This document shows positions 11,860-21,784 of a DNA stretch of 64,000 nucleotides, piece after piece. Below the pieces are notes generated by a model. The model had not been told where the DNA came from, ran no database searches, and worked only from the letters and a program-made list of their open reading frames with translations. The position numbers and the translations under genes are program-made. The stretch's first letter is position 1, and the number at the start of each line of letters is the position of its first letter. The stretch comes from Rhizopus arrhizus (Eukaryota; Mucoromycota; Mucoromycetes; Mucorales; Rhizopodaceae): positions 618,900 through 682,899 of the forward strand of contig JAKZZE010000029.1 in the NCBI GenBank assembly GCA_024220505.1, in the 5' to 3' direction.

Positions 11860-12708
11860 GTGGGAGGGCGTCTCAGCCGGTTCAGTTCCGAGTGGATAAC
11901 ACTTTCCGACAAAGACTGGCTGCAACAAACTATCAGAAGCGGTTTCCAAATTCCGTTTCACACCGCACCACCTCTCACGTCCTCTCCAACACCGGTTGTC
12001 GCCTTTTCTCAGGAACAAGTGCAGCAACTGGATTCAGCAATACACGATTTACTACAGAAAGCAGCAATCGAAATCGTTCAGCCTCCAGCCACATCCTCGA
12101 CAAACTACACGACCTCCACACTCAGCTTCTACAGCTCAATGTTTGTGATTCCCAAGAAGAACGGGGGGATTCGACCAGTCTTCAACCTCAAACGTCTCAA
12201 CCAGTACGTTTCGACCCCGCACTTCAAGATGGAGACGCTGAAGGAAGTGTCTTTGATGTTACGTCCCAACGATTACATGACTTCAATAGACCTTTCCGAT
12301 GCATTTCTTCATATTCCAGTGCACGTCGATTCCCGGCCATATCTGCGATTCCAATGGAAATCTACTATTTACCAGTGGTGCACCATTCCTTTTGGTCTCT
12401 CTGTGGTTCCATGACTTTTTACCAAAATTACTCGTCTAATTTTGGAATGGGCTCGACGCCAAGGAGTTCGGATCTCCAACTATTTAGACGATTGGATCAT
12501 TGCAGCACCATCTCGCCAATTAGCGAAACAACATACAACTTTAGTGTTGAACAAGCTACAACGCCTGGGATGGAAAGTCAACCTGGAGAAGTCGATTCTG
12601 ACGCCCACTCAAGAATTGGAACACCTCGGCTTTACGTTGGATACGACCCGGATGATTGCCAAGCTACCAGGAAAGAAGTTGCGCGACATCCAGAAGTCTA
12701 TGTTATAG
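11860..12708 (+). pseudogene. DIRS-like reverse transcriptase, nonsense-mutated and 3' truncated
   Basis: After ORF1 a second frame encodes a DIRS-type reverse transcriptase: FVIPKKNGGIRPVFNLKRLN, the IDLSDAFLHIPVH block with the first catalytic Asp, IPFGLSVVP, then SNYLDDWIIAAPS with the YLDD active site, and LEHLGFTLDTTRMIAKLPGKK. A TGA at 12412-12414 falls where these enzymes usually have Trp (VPWLFTK), and the frame stays open after it, so this is a single nonsense change. The sequence breaks off after KLRDIQKSM at about 12700, so the RNase H, methylase-like and tyrosine recombinase parts are missing. Confidence 0.82.
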
Positions 12709-13438
12709 GTAGACATAATAAAATAATAAATTATGCTATAAACCAAACATCTCCAACACTAGCATAGTTAAACCATAAAGATCTGACGATGAATTATATC
12801 ATAAAGAGTAATAAATGTCTTGCATGTATAATACCAACCTGTTATAGTATTAAGTCTTTGCATAATCTCTTTTATGATCCAATGTATTTAGTTGCATTGA
12901 GACTATGTGTGTCAGAATAGAATATTGTTTTTCTTGCATAGTAACTTTATCGATCTAAACGAATGATTGAGAAATATTCTTATCAATAATCCGATTGGTG
13001 CCTTAATGACTCCTGTTGTCTCCATTATTAGGTTTCAGTCTTTCTGTACTAATTTAGTAACCAAGTTTACTCAAACCCAATAATCATTCAGGAACAAAAT
13101 ACAAGTGCTGTCTTAAACAACAATTCCATGGATGCCTATTTATAAATGCAACACTAGTAGCTTAGAAGAATGATTTATAATATAATTATACAAGATAAGA
13201 TTCCATGGAACAAGATATGATGGCAATGCCCCAATCCAGAATGAAACATCAAGAAAGAACCAATTGATTTAACTCAATCATCCCCATGAATTATTCTTCA
13301 AAAGAATATAAATATCCCACCTAAATCCTCATTGAAAAAAGGGATAACTTTAACTTGGATATAATCAAGAATAAAAAGTATCTCAAAGTAATTATCGTTT
13401 TGGTGCTTTTTTATTTCTTTTTATCTTCGTTTATTACA
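12701..13438 (+). other. Possible LTR-like insert truncating the DIRS element
   Basis: The segment begins TGTTATAGGTAGACATAA and could end TTTATTACA, giving TG...CA ends. An ATATAAATA box lies near 13306, and it starts exactly where the DIRS reverse transcriptase breaks off. The flanks GTCTA and AGTGC do not match, so there is no target duplication. It has no coding content. Confidence 0.3.
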
Positions 13439-13646
13439 AGTGCCACCGTGATCGCTTTTGACTCTGCAGAAGACCATACGCAAGCATGTACCGTGGGTGT
13501 CGTGGTCCATTCTTTCACAATCCATGGCACGCCTACTTTGTCGGCGGAAAGCACAGTTTACCGCCTATCATTGGATAAACTGCCTTTGCTACGATAAGCT
13601 GATCTGAAACCACTTTTGAAAGAGGCTCTGAGTCAATATGGCAACG
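13439..13646. other. Unassigned short segment between LTR-like sequences
   Basis: Its GC content is higher than the surroundings and it is open in two frames for about 50 codons, but there is no ATG and no motif I recognise. It may be a remnant of the DIRS element or of another retroelement. Confidence 0.25.
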
Positions 13647-13987
13647 TGTCATGTTTTGACATGTCAATAAGATACAGTCTTATCATTCTGGACTAAATCT
13701 TTACAAATGAGTTTGAATAAGAATAGAACCTGATAATTATCACTGCCCTAAACAGCCAAGTTTCACTTTCATCTCAACAGTTGATTATTAACATCAGTCT
13801 ATAAAGTTTTTCTTATACATGTCAGATCATATTGGTCGTAACTATCTTTTGTCATCTAATCTCAGGTCTTGCTCAACTAATATAAATAGCCTTGAAATCT
13901 TTCTTTAATAAAAGTATTCGACATTAGAACTATTGTTCGGTCTCGTTAATTCTTCTTTTTCCTATTTTAAATACTTAAAACACTTCA
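13647..13987 (+). mobile_element. Solo LTR, second copy of the 341-bp family, without target duplication
   Basis: It is the same unit as 3770-4110 but on the plus strand, from TGTCATGTTTTGACATG to AAAACACTTCA. The flanks CAACG (13642-13646) and GTCAG (13988-13992) differ. Its right edge abuts the middle of a mariner transposase gene whose left half is absent, so a deletion or recombination passed through this LTR. Confidence 0.75.
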
Positions 13988-14394
13988 GTCAGTTAAAGTC
14001 AAAGCTATCTCGATACGATACCAGACCCAAAAGTATAAATGATCTTTGGGAAAGAATTGATAAAGAGTGGAACTCTTTTACTAAAACTGATATTCAGCCA
14101 TACCACGAAAGCATGTCAAAGCGAATTGCTGCTGTTATCAAATGAAGAGGCAATTATACGAATTTTTAGGTTTTAACTATTTTTATGGTTTTTTTTTAAA
14201 AATATGTATTCTTATAAATAAAAAACCTGTTACTCCCTCATTTTTAGCAATACAATTATTGAACTTCGCATAAGTTGCAAGGTTTAGTATGTCTTCTATC
14301 TGGTATAGTTTCATAGCTATCGCAACTGACATGAGCAAGTACTGGTAGTTAAAAACCGAAAAAAAGTTTTGTGCACCAGTTTTGTCCGCTACTG
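13988..14394 (+). mobile_element. Truncated mariner of the C family (C3), right end only
   Basis: The piece keeps the last ~52 codons of a Tc1-type transposase (YDTRPKSINDLWERIDKEW ... MSKRIAAVIK, stop TGA 14143-14145) and the right terminal repeat ending ...TGTCCGCTACTG at 14394, followed by TA. The coding part is less mutated than in C1 and C2. The left half is missing at the LTR junction at 13987. Confidence 0.75.
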
Positions 14395-14478
14395 TATGTA
14401 AATAAAATGTAAACATAAAAAAAATAAATAAAGGGATCAGGAGCTTCTTATGAGAAGGTTGCCTGTTTATTGAATAAT

Positions 14479-14688
14479 TGTCGTGTTTGGTCATTAATGA
14501 TGTCTTTATTTATTATTTTATGATTGATCTCAGTCAAGCCTACGTCAGACTATATAATTAATAGTCAGACAATATAATCCAGGGTTCATTCTAAATTATT
14601 AGTTCCTCTCCTTTTTCTCACTTAATAAATAGTAGTTGTTAGCTATTGACTTCTTACTGTTTTCATATTATAAGTACCAAATATCTCA
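14479..14688 (+). repeat. 5' LTR of element K
   Basis: This is a 210-bp direct repeat with TG...CA ends. It should carry the promoter and the R/U5 regions. I saw no difference from the 3' copy when reading both through. Confidence 0.92.
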
Positions 14689-14731
14689 TTTTTTTCAATA
14701 AGCCACTCCAACTATTACCACCACTACAAAC

Positions 14732-17700
14732 ATGGCCGTCATCACCCGCAACAACCGCCCCACTCGCACATCTCGTGCTTCCATCTCTTCTGTCTCTTCT
14801 TTGTCCTCTGTTGTTTCTGAGGTTACTTCTTCTCGTCCTGTTTCTCCTGTGGCTCCTGGCCTGGACAACTTTTCTGACCGTCCTGGGTCACCTTCCTACG
14901 TGGAAATGGTCACTGGTTCCCGTTCTCGTTCGCCTTCTCCTGCTGACTCAGTCAGTGGTGCTATAGGGGAGAGACTTAACTCTCTTTCTATAAAGAAGGA
15001 CGAATCGTCTTTGGTACGTGGTGACGCCATTAGTCTGTCCACTGCTGAAGATGACGTTGTGATGGAGGATGCACCTCTGAACAACGCTCGCCGCGCCATT
15101 AGTGGTGAGAAAAAGAACGCCTCGCGTTATTCTAAGTCTGTCTCGAACAATAAGAGCAGATCTTATGAGAAATTAAATCACTTTCATCGTAAGTATGATG
15201 AGACAACTGGCTTGCTCGACAAGTTAGTTGAGAAACGTGATTTGGAAGAAGATGAGTCTAAAAGAAAGGCTCTTAAGATTCAAATACGCGAGTACAGGGA
15301 AGATTTGGAATACTATGAGGAGCGTATTACCAAGCTGGATGAGATCATCGCTAATGAAATTAGCCGAAAGATGAATGAGGTTGGGAGCAATACCAACAAT
15401 ACTCGTGAATCTGAGCCTACCATCCCCATCAAGGTCATTCCTCCCTTTCGCCTGTTGGTCAGCGCTGCTTACAGTCTTAAGCATTACAATGCTAGCAAGA
15501 TCAGCCCTGATGATGTGAAGAATGATAATGCCTTTAAAACGGTAAAGGATTTCATCAGGAAGTTTGAGACAGTCCTGAAGCACTACAATGTCAACATTGA
15601 CAAGAACGGGCTGAGATATCTCCAGGTATCCATTGAAAATGGCCAGGATGATAGGAGCATCAATTGGCTCCAACATAAGCTGACTGTAGCTGATTTCAAG
15701 AACAGTAATTGGGAAGGAATCAAGGCCGCTCTCATAGGCAAGTTTGGTGAGTCCTTCACCTACTTGCAGTATCGTCAAAAGCTGATGAGAATAAGACAGC
15801 TCAATGGCGAATACTTGAACACGTACGTTGACAGGTATATAGATCTCATGACCAAAGCCAAGTTTGCAGACAGTTCTCTGGCAGTAATGCATTTCTTGGG
15901 CACGTTGATTGCACCTGTCAAGGATTGTTTGGAAAGAAAACTGGCTGAAATACGCGCGAAGAAGAATGCTGAGTTCATCTTGGAAGATGACTCGTTGTCG
16001 AACATTCAGACAATCATAGAAAACAACAAGATGCATTTTATAGAAGAATGCAAGAAGAGCTTCCCTGATTTGAAAAATCAGGAAAGACCCCAACTCAAGT
16101 CTGCCAACAATAAGGCACCAAGACTTACGGAAACGAAAAGAAAGTTTCATGGCGACGAGCAGAGATACTTTCCTGAAAACAAGAATAGGGAAAGAAATTT
16201 TCACAAAAGGCCCGCACACAGCATGCCTAAATGTCGCTATTGTGGGGACAAACATACCCCTGGTCACCTTGACAAATGTCGAGAAATGGAAAAACGTCGT
16301 GACCATTATATAAATAAAGATACGGGTTTTAGAGCACACAAAGATGCACCCAAAAACTATACTGGTAATTTTTCCCAAAGGCGTAGATCATTTGAAGAGA
16401 AAGTTCATAACAGAAATGATTCACGCATAGCGGTTCATAATGTTGAGAAGGTCGAGAAACAGACCATTACTGAATCAGAGATCATGCAAACACATCCTGC
16501 GGATGAGGTTATGAATGACCTTTTAAATGATGATGAAGTCATCAGTCCGTTTCAGAAAGCGTTGAAACAAGTTCAGGAGAAAAAGAAGCATAAGCAAGGT
16601 AATGTTCGTTGCTACAGTTTAAAAACAAAAGAGGAGACACATCCCACTATGCTTCAAAGCCCTTACTCATTACACACTCCTTTTTTATTGAACGATCATA
16701 GATTAATAGCTCTCGTCGACACAGGCGCAGATATTTCTTTCATAAGTAAAAATGCTGTTAATAAATTGAAACTGAGTGTTATTCCAGTTCATGGTTCATT
16801 ACTGTTAGCAGATAAAGAAAAAACTGTTAAACGAGTGGGAGTGACCGATAAGTTAAATGTCGGGTACAAAGGACAAATTATAGCTCATGAATTTGAGGTT
16901 TTGAACATGCATGATAAGATAGACGCTATTTTCGGAAAGGATATATTACCAATCTTAGGAATCCACCTTACTGGTGTTGCTACTAATTGGGATGACAACA
17001 AAGTCAAATTTGATGACTCTATTGAAGACTCAGAATACATTCCAAATGTTTCCAATGCTGGCACACCAGATGAACATGAAGCTTTATTACTGACGCTGCA
17101 ATCTCACATTGATAAAAATCAACAGATTGATGTTCATTCCTTATGTAATCTACCAGAAGCCGTAGTAAAGTTAGATACTCCTCATGGAAAACATGCACAC
17201 GTCCGGCAGTATCCTATTGCAAATAAGATGATGCCAATCTTTGATGAGGCTGTAAAAACATGGCTCGAGAACGGTGTCATTATACGTGCGCCACCCTCAC
17301 CATGGAATAGTCCTATCACATTTGCTCCAAAAAAGGATGCAAATGGTAATCCCACTGATTACAGACCGTGTATTGATCCTCGTAAAATCAATGCTCTACT
17401 GGAGTCCGATAACTATCCATTACCATTGATTGATGATATTTTCCATGACCTTGCTGGTTCTACCATTTTTACTTCACTTGATCTCAAAAGTGCATTTCAT
17501 CGATTACCAATTCGTAAATCAGATCAAGTCAAAACTACTTTTACTCACAGAAACAAACAATACATGTTTCGTTCAGCACCATTCGGATTGAAACATGTCT
17601 CCAGTCATTTCATGCGCATCATGAACCTCATTCTCAATGATCTACCCAATGTTCATGTGTACGTGGATGATATTGTGATTGGCACTCCAGGTGATTCCAT

Positions 17701-20263
17701 GGAAAAACATTGTCAAGCCGTTAGTGCTGTCATTGATAGACTCACTCAACATAACATGATCCTCAATCCTCAGAAATGTCACTTTGGCAAAAGAAGTGTT
17801 CATCTGTTGGGTTTCTGCATTTCTGAAAAAGGGAAAAGCTTGGATCCACGCAAATTGACAAATATTGCTGACTGGCCCCGCCCTAAAACCGGCAGAGAAA
17901 TGATGCAATGGTTGGGCACTGTCAACTACTTCCGTGCACATATCCCTTGTGCTGCCACACTCACTGCTCCTCTAGATGCGTTACGAAATGTTGCGTTCAT
18001 CGATGATATTAATTGGACACCTGAACTGCAAGTTCACTTTCAAAGCATCAAGGACATATTATGTTCCAACGTTGTTTTGAGTCCATACGATCCTGCTAAG
18101 TCTCTCTACGTTGCCACTGATGCATCCAACACTGGGATCGGTGCAGTTCTGTTCCAAAAATTTGACGAAAAACAGTCGGATGGACTCACTGTTACCACCA
18201 TCAGATACCTAGGCTTCATGGCAGGTTCTTTATCCCAATCTGAGCGAAACTATTCTGTCACTCGACGTGAACTTCTCGCTATTGTGTTTGCTTTGAAAAA
18301 GTTTCACAAATTTTTATATGGTCATCACTTTACCTTATATTCTGATCATCGAGCGCTCACATACTTGTTCACATCAGATGAACTCAACCCCATGATGGTG
18401 GGTTGGATGGACACATTGTTGTCCTATGATTTTGACATCATCCATATACCCGGTGTACAAAACGTTTTACCTGATGCTCTTTCACGTCTTTTTCCACCTG
18501 AAAAAGAACTGGCAGGGGGTGATTCTAATAGTAGCACAGTAAAACACCAAAACCTTGCTTACAAACCAAATCTAAAAAAGGAACATGAATTAAAAATGAA
18601 AAAAGAGAACCGAAAAGTGTTCTATGTACAAAGTCCTACCAAATTCAGTGACAAGGACTATATCACTCCACCACATGAGGATCGACAAGAGATTCTTGAT
18701 GGAGTCCATAAATTCGGACACTTTGGAGCTGATCATATTGTGAAATCAATCCATAACCAAAACCTACATTGGCCAAACTTATTAGCTGATGCAGTAAATT
18801 ATGTAAGCAAGTGCAATACCTGTCAAAAGTACAATATTGCTAAAAAGGGTTATAATCCTCATCGACCTGTCTACGCTTATGTTCCTGGGGATGCCTATGC
18901 TTTTGATTTAATTGGGCCCTTTCAATCTAGTAGCAACATGTATACATATGTGTTGATTCTAGTCGACATTTGCACCAGATTCTGCGTGTTGAAACCCCTA
19001 GTAGACAAAAAGGCAAAAACCGTTGCAGGTGCCATGGTTGATACATTTTCTTTACTCGGCTATCCTAGACACTTTGTATGTAGCGATAACGGCTCTGAAT
19101 TCAAAAATGAAATTTTAGAGAATCTATTCAATGCAATGGGTATCGACAAAAGATATACCACTCCTTACCATCCCTCAGCAAATGGAGCTGCTGAACGTTA
19201 TGTTCAATCTGCTAAAAAAATATTAGCAAAGTTCCTTGAAGGTGCCACTGAAGATTGGCATCATTACATTCCATCTGTACAGCTCATGATCAACAATAAG
19301 ATCTCCACACGCTTGCAGACCACACCCTTTTCATTGATGTTTGCTCGCAACATAAATGACTTCATTGAATACAGGGATGATGCTGGTGAATTAAAAAAGA
19401 AGGAGTACATGCCGCACGATGAGTTGTTGAAAAGAATAGACTACATGTCGCAAGTGGTCTTCCCTGCTATACAGGATAGAACCGACCTTTACACCAAAAG
19501 GCAAAAAGAAAAAGCTGACAGCAAAAATCGTCAGTCCACATTCCCGGAAGGAAGTTACGTAATGGTGCGTGACAGAGAGCAGTACAATAGTCTCTCCCCG
19601 GCTTACAAAGGTCCATATCGTGTTGTACGTCAAGTACAAGGTGGTGCTTATATACTTCGTGATGTTGACGAAACGCTCATGTCTCGAAATTATTCTCCAG
19701 AAGAATTAAAGATCATTTCACAGGATGAAGTCATTCCAAAAGATGAATTGTACGAAATGGAGGCAATCATCAATCATAGAGGCGAACCTGGAAACAGGGA
19801 ATATCTCGTACGCTGGAAAAATTACAGCAAAGACGATGATAGCTGGTTAACTGCTGAAGCATTTACTGATCCCGAGTCCATTAACATTTATTGGCGCAAA
19901 CTGGGTAAATCCATAAACCAAAAGGGTGAAGTAGTAAAAAAGAAAAATAATGAGGCTGAAAAGAATAAAAAGCAAAAATTGCCCTCAGACTACACCCCTA
20001 GTAAATTATTGACTACGACAAGCATGAATGAACAGTCAAAGTCTGGAATCATGTCGCACAATAGACAATCTCACAATACAAAAGAAAAAAAGAAACGCCA
20101 ATCCAAACGTAATGGCAACACTTTATCCAGATATCCCAAACGAAGACTACACCAAAATCAAGAAAGCTCTGATCGAAGAACAGATCATCATGAAGGCTTC
20201 GTAAAAAATACCGTGACTGCAAATAATAATCTTAGGCACAGTAAGCGCATTAAGAGAAATTAG
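14732..20263 (+). CDS. Gag-Pol polyprotein of element K with C-terminal chromodomain (1843 aa)
   Basis: Domains run in Ty3 order in one frame. A Ser-rich N-terminus leads into a coiled-coil and gag region (about 140-480). It is followed by a zinc knuckle with unusual spacing (CRYCGDKHTPGHLDKC, ~500), a retropepsin with LVDTGADISF (~660), and a reverse transcriptase with YVDD (~976). RNase H has TDASNTGIG (~1130). Integrase has an HHCC finger (~1327-1367) and catalytic residues in AFDLIG (~1391), SDNGSEF (~1451) and ANGAAERY (~1487). A chromodomain (~1674-1724, EAIINHRG...YLVRWKNY) is followed by a basic tail. The protein would make the particle, copy the RNA and integrate the cDNA. The chromodomain probably guides integration to marked histones, as in other chromoviruses. 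No break is visible. Confidence 0.93.
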   Translation: MAVITRNNRPTRTSRASISSVSSLSSVVSEVTSSRPVSPVAPGLDNFSDRPGSPSYVEMVTGSRSRSPSPADSVSGAIGERLNSLSIKKDESSLVRGDAISLSTAEDDVVMEDAPLNNARRAISGEKKNASRYSKSVSNNKSRSYEKLNHFHRKYDETTGLLDKLVEKRDLEEDESKRKALKIQIREYREDLEYYEERITKLDEIIANEISRKMNEVGSNTNNTRESEPTIPIKVIPPFRLLVSAAYSLKHYNASKISPDDVKNDNAFKTVKDFIRKFETVLKHYNVNIDKNGLRYLQVSIENGQDDRSINWLQHKLTVADFKNSNWEGIKAALIGKFGESFTYLQYRQKLMRIRQLNGEYLNTYVDRYIDLMTKAKFADSSLAVMHFLGTLIAPVKDCLERKLAEIRAKKNAEFILEDDSLSNIQTIIENNKMHFIEECKKSFPDLKNQERPQLKSANNKAPRLTETKRKFHGDEQRYFPENKNRERNFHKRPAHSMPKCRYCGDKHTPGHLDKCREMEKRRDHYINKDTGFRAHKDAPKNYTGNFSQRRRSFEEKVHNRNDSRIAVHNVEKVEKQTITESEIMQTHPADEVMNDLLNDDEVISPFQKALKQVQEKKKHKQGNVRCYSLKTKEETHPTMLQSPYSLHTPFLLNDHRLIALVDTGADISFISKNAVNKLKLSVIPVHGSLLLADKEKTVKRVGVTDKLNVGYKGQIIAHEFEVLNMHDKIDAIFGKDILPILGIHLTGVATNWDDNKVKFDDSIEDSEYIPNVSNAGTPDEHEALLLTLQSHIDKNQQIDVHSLCNLPEAVVKLDTPHGKHAHVRQYPIANKMMPIFDEAVKTWLENGVIIRAPPSPWNSPITFAPKKDANGNPTDYRPCIDPRKINALLESDNYPLPLIDDIFHDLAGSTIFTSLDLKSAFHRLPIRKSDQVKTTFTHRNKQYMFRSAPFGLKHVSSHFMRIMNLILNDLPNVHVYVDDIVIGTPGDSMEKHCQAVSAVIDRLTQHNMILNPQKCHFGKRSVHLLGFCISEKGKSLDPRKLTNIADWPRPKTGREMMQWLGTVNYFRAHIPCAATLTAPLDALRNVAFIDDINWTPELQVHFQSIKDILCSNVVLSPYDPAKSLYVATDASNTGIGAVLFQKFDEKQSDGLTVTTIRYLGFMAGSLSQSERNYSVTRRELLAIVFALKKFHKFLYGHHFTLYSDHRALTYLFTSDELNPMMVGWMDTLLSYDFDIIHIPGVQNVLPDALSRLFPPEKELAGGDSNSSTVKHQNLAYKPNLKKEHELKMKKENRKVFYVQSPTKFSDKDYITPPHEDRQEILDGVHKFGHFGADHIVKSIHNQNLHWPNLLADAVNYVSKCNTCQKYNIAKKGYNPHRPVYAYVPGDAYAFDLIGPFQSSSNMYTYVLILVDICTRFCVLKPLVDKKAKTVAGAMVDTFSLLGYPRHFVCSDNGSEFKNEILENLFNAMGIDKRYTTPYHPSANGAAERYVQSAKKILAKFLEGATEDWHHYIPSVQLMINNKISTRLQTTPFSLMFARNINDFIEYRDDAGELKKKEYMPHDELLKRIDYMSQVVFPAIQDRTDLYTKRQKEKADSKNRQSTFPEGSYVMVRDREQYNSLSPAYKGPYRVVRQVQGGAYILRDVDETLMSRNYSPEELKIISQDEVIPKDELYEMEAIINHRGEPGNREYLVRWKNYSKDDDSWLTAEAFTDPESINIYWRKLGKSINQKGEVVKKKNNEAEKNKKQKLPSDYTPSKLLTTTSMNEQSKSGIMSHNRQSHNTKEKKKRQSKRNGNTLSRYPKRRLHQNQESSDRRTDHHEGFVKNTVTANNNLRHSKRIKRN

Positions 20264-20339
20264 GTCACACAAAAATTTATAGCTGTTCAAACACTTCCCA
20301 TTCAACTTCCAAACGTTGATACCAACTGGTAGGGGGTGA

Positions 20340-20549
20340 TGTCGTGTTTGGTCATTAATGATGTCTTTATTTATTATTTTATGATTGATCTCAGTCAAGC
20401 CTACGTCAGACTATATAATTAATAGTCAGACAATATAATCCAGGGTTCATTCTAAATTATTAGTTCCTCTCCTTTTTCTCACTTAATAAATAGTAGTTGT
20501 TAGCTATTGACTTCTTACTGTTTTCATATTATAAGTACCAAATATCTCA
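20340..20549 (+). repeat. 3' LTR of element K
   Basis: It is the second copy of the 210-bp LTR, preceded by the purine tract at about 20331-20339 and followed by the ATAAT duplication. Confidence 0.92.
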
Positions 20550-20635
20550 ATAATATATAATAAAAAATATATGAGTAGAACTGTACTGCCCTTTTTTTTG
20601 ACTAAATGGTTGTGATATTTAGATGTGACAATTTT

Positions 20636-20706
20636 TTTTCTTTTTGACTTTTTTTCATTTTCTTGACTTTTTTCATTTTTTTTTTTTGACTTTTTTCATT
20701 TTTAGC
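20636..20706. repeat. Short T-rich tandem repeat
   Basis: Three to four imperfect units of about 20 nt built on TTTTGACTTTTTTCATTTT. It is non-coding and lies in the ~170-bp spacer between element K and the next solo LTR. Confidence 0.6.
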
Positions 20707-20726
20707 TTCTTTGTTACAATAGCTAC

Positions 20727-21178
20727 TGTAATAGCTTGTTTTCTATTTAGGCCTTGTGTATTTATTGAGAGTTTAGAGTGATTTTGAATATAAAGTAAAG
20801 TTATATTTGGGTATTTTCTTGATAGGAGCGACCACCAGATCTTGTTTTAAAGTAGATCAGTCTTGATGTAAAGATAATGATAGCTTGATGTGAGATTTAA
20901 TAGAGTTACAATGAAGATATTTGGCTTCAAGGGACTTGACTTATTCTTGATATTTAGTAAAATAATAATAATAAAAGATTTGCTTTGAATGATATTTATT
21001 GAAGAATAATAGTAAAGTCTGTCAGAAGTAAATAAAATAACTGTTTTTATAGTTTTGATAAATTTTCAATATGCTTTAAATTTAAAGCATGCCTTGATTT
21101 TAATGCACCTTTCAATTTTCAAGTTTGCATTAATTTTTATGTACCTTCGGGTCAAAAATCAAAGTCTGCATCTTTACA
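20727..21178 (-). mobile_element. Solo LTR of the element E family, 4-bp target duplication
   Basis: This 452-bp unit is highly similar to the two LTRs of element E. On the plus strand it starts TGTAATAGCTTG and ends GCATCTTTACA. CTAC flanks it at 20723-20726 and 21179-21182. The 4-bp length matches the ATAG duplication around element E, which supports both boundary calls. Confidence 0.88.
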
Positions 21179-21784
21179 CTACAGTGTAACTTGTTAGTAC
21201 TTGGGAATTGGATTGTATTAAAGTGTTGTAGATTTGTTTAATTTGAGGTTAGAAGCCTTGAATGACTTGAGTTTGATTACTTGAGTGAACGTTTAACAGT
21301 TCTTTTGATATAGTAATTTGGTTTTAAGTAGTGACCACCAGATCTTTATAGATCAATAAGGTTAAGTGTGAGATTATTTTATAAAAGATAAAAATAAAAG
21401 GGGACTTTCTTGATTCGTGATATTTCATGTATCAGATCAGAAAGAATAAGTAAAAATAAAAAGAAAAGAAAAGGTAATTGTGACCCAATAAGAAGAGATT
21501 GCTTTTTAAGCGCAAGAAGATATGATTTATTGGATGTTTGTTATTTTGTTCAAAATATTCATCTTATTTGTTGTAATTTTTGGGTTGTTTCAATGGCTTG
21601 TAAGAGTTAACGGTTTTAAAATAGAGTAAAATTGATGAAGATGGATCAAAAAAAAATAAGAGTTGGATAGAGTATTGATATTAGGTTCGCTTGTAAGTGA
21701 CCACCAGATCTTGTTACGTTGATCAGACTTGTTTTATATTCAGATAACTTGATAAGAGTATTAAAAGGATTTACAATGAAGATA

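Larger units (their letters stand above)
14479..20549 (+). mobile_element. Intact Ty3/gypsy chromovirus-type LTR retrotransposon K (6071 bp)
   Basis: Two 210-bp LTRs, 14479-14688 and 20340-20549, look identical by eye, begin TGTCGTGTTTGG and end ATATCTCA. ATAAT flanks the element at 14474-14478 and 20550-20554, a 5-bp target duplication. A purine tract (AGGGGGTGA) lies directly before the 3' LTR. One uninterrupted polyprotein frame fills the interior. Identical LTRs and an open frame point to recent insertion. The primer-binding site after 14688 (TTTTTTTCAATAAGCC) has no obvious tRNA CCA complement, so its priming is unexplained. Confidence 0.93.

Noticed and set aside
13355..13597. An 80-codon frame with a hydrophobic, signal-peptide-like start
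   Set aside because: It has no ATG (it would start at TTG), runs across a likely LTR edge, and its other frames are equally open. No homology is recognised.
15224..16378. A 384-codon antisense frame inside element K
   Set aside because: It lies wholly opposite the gag coding region of an intact polyprotein and shows no domain, so it is a codon-bias shadow.
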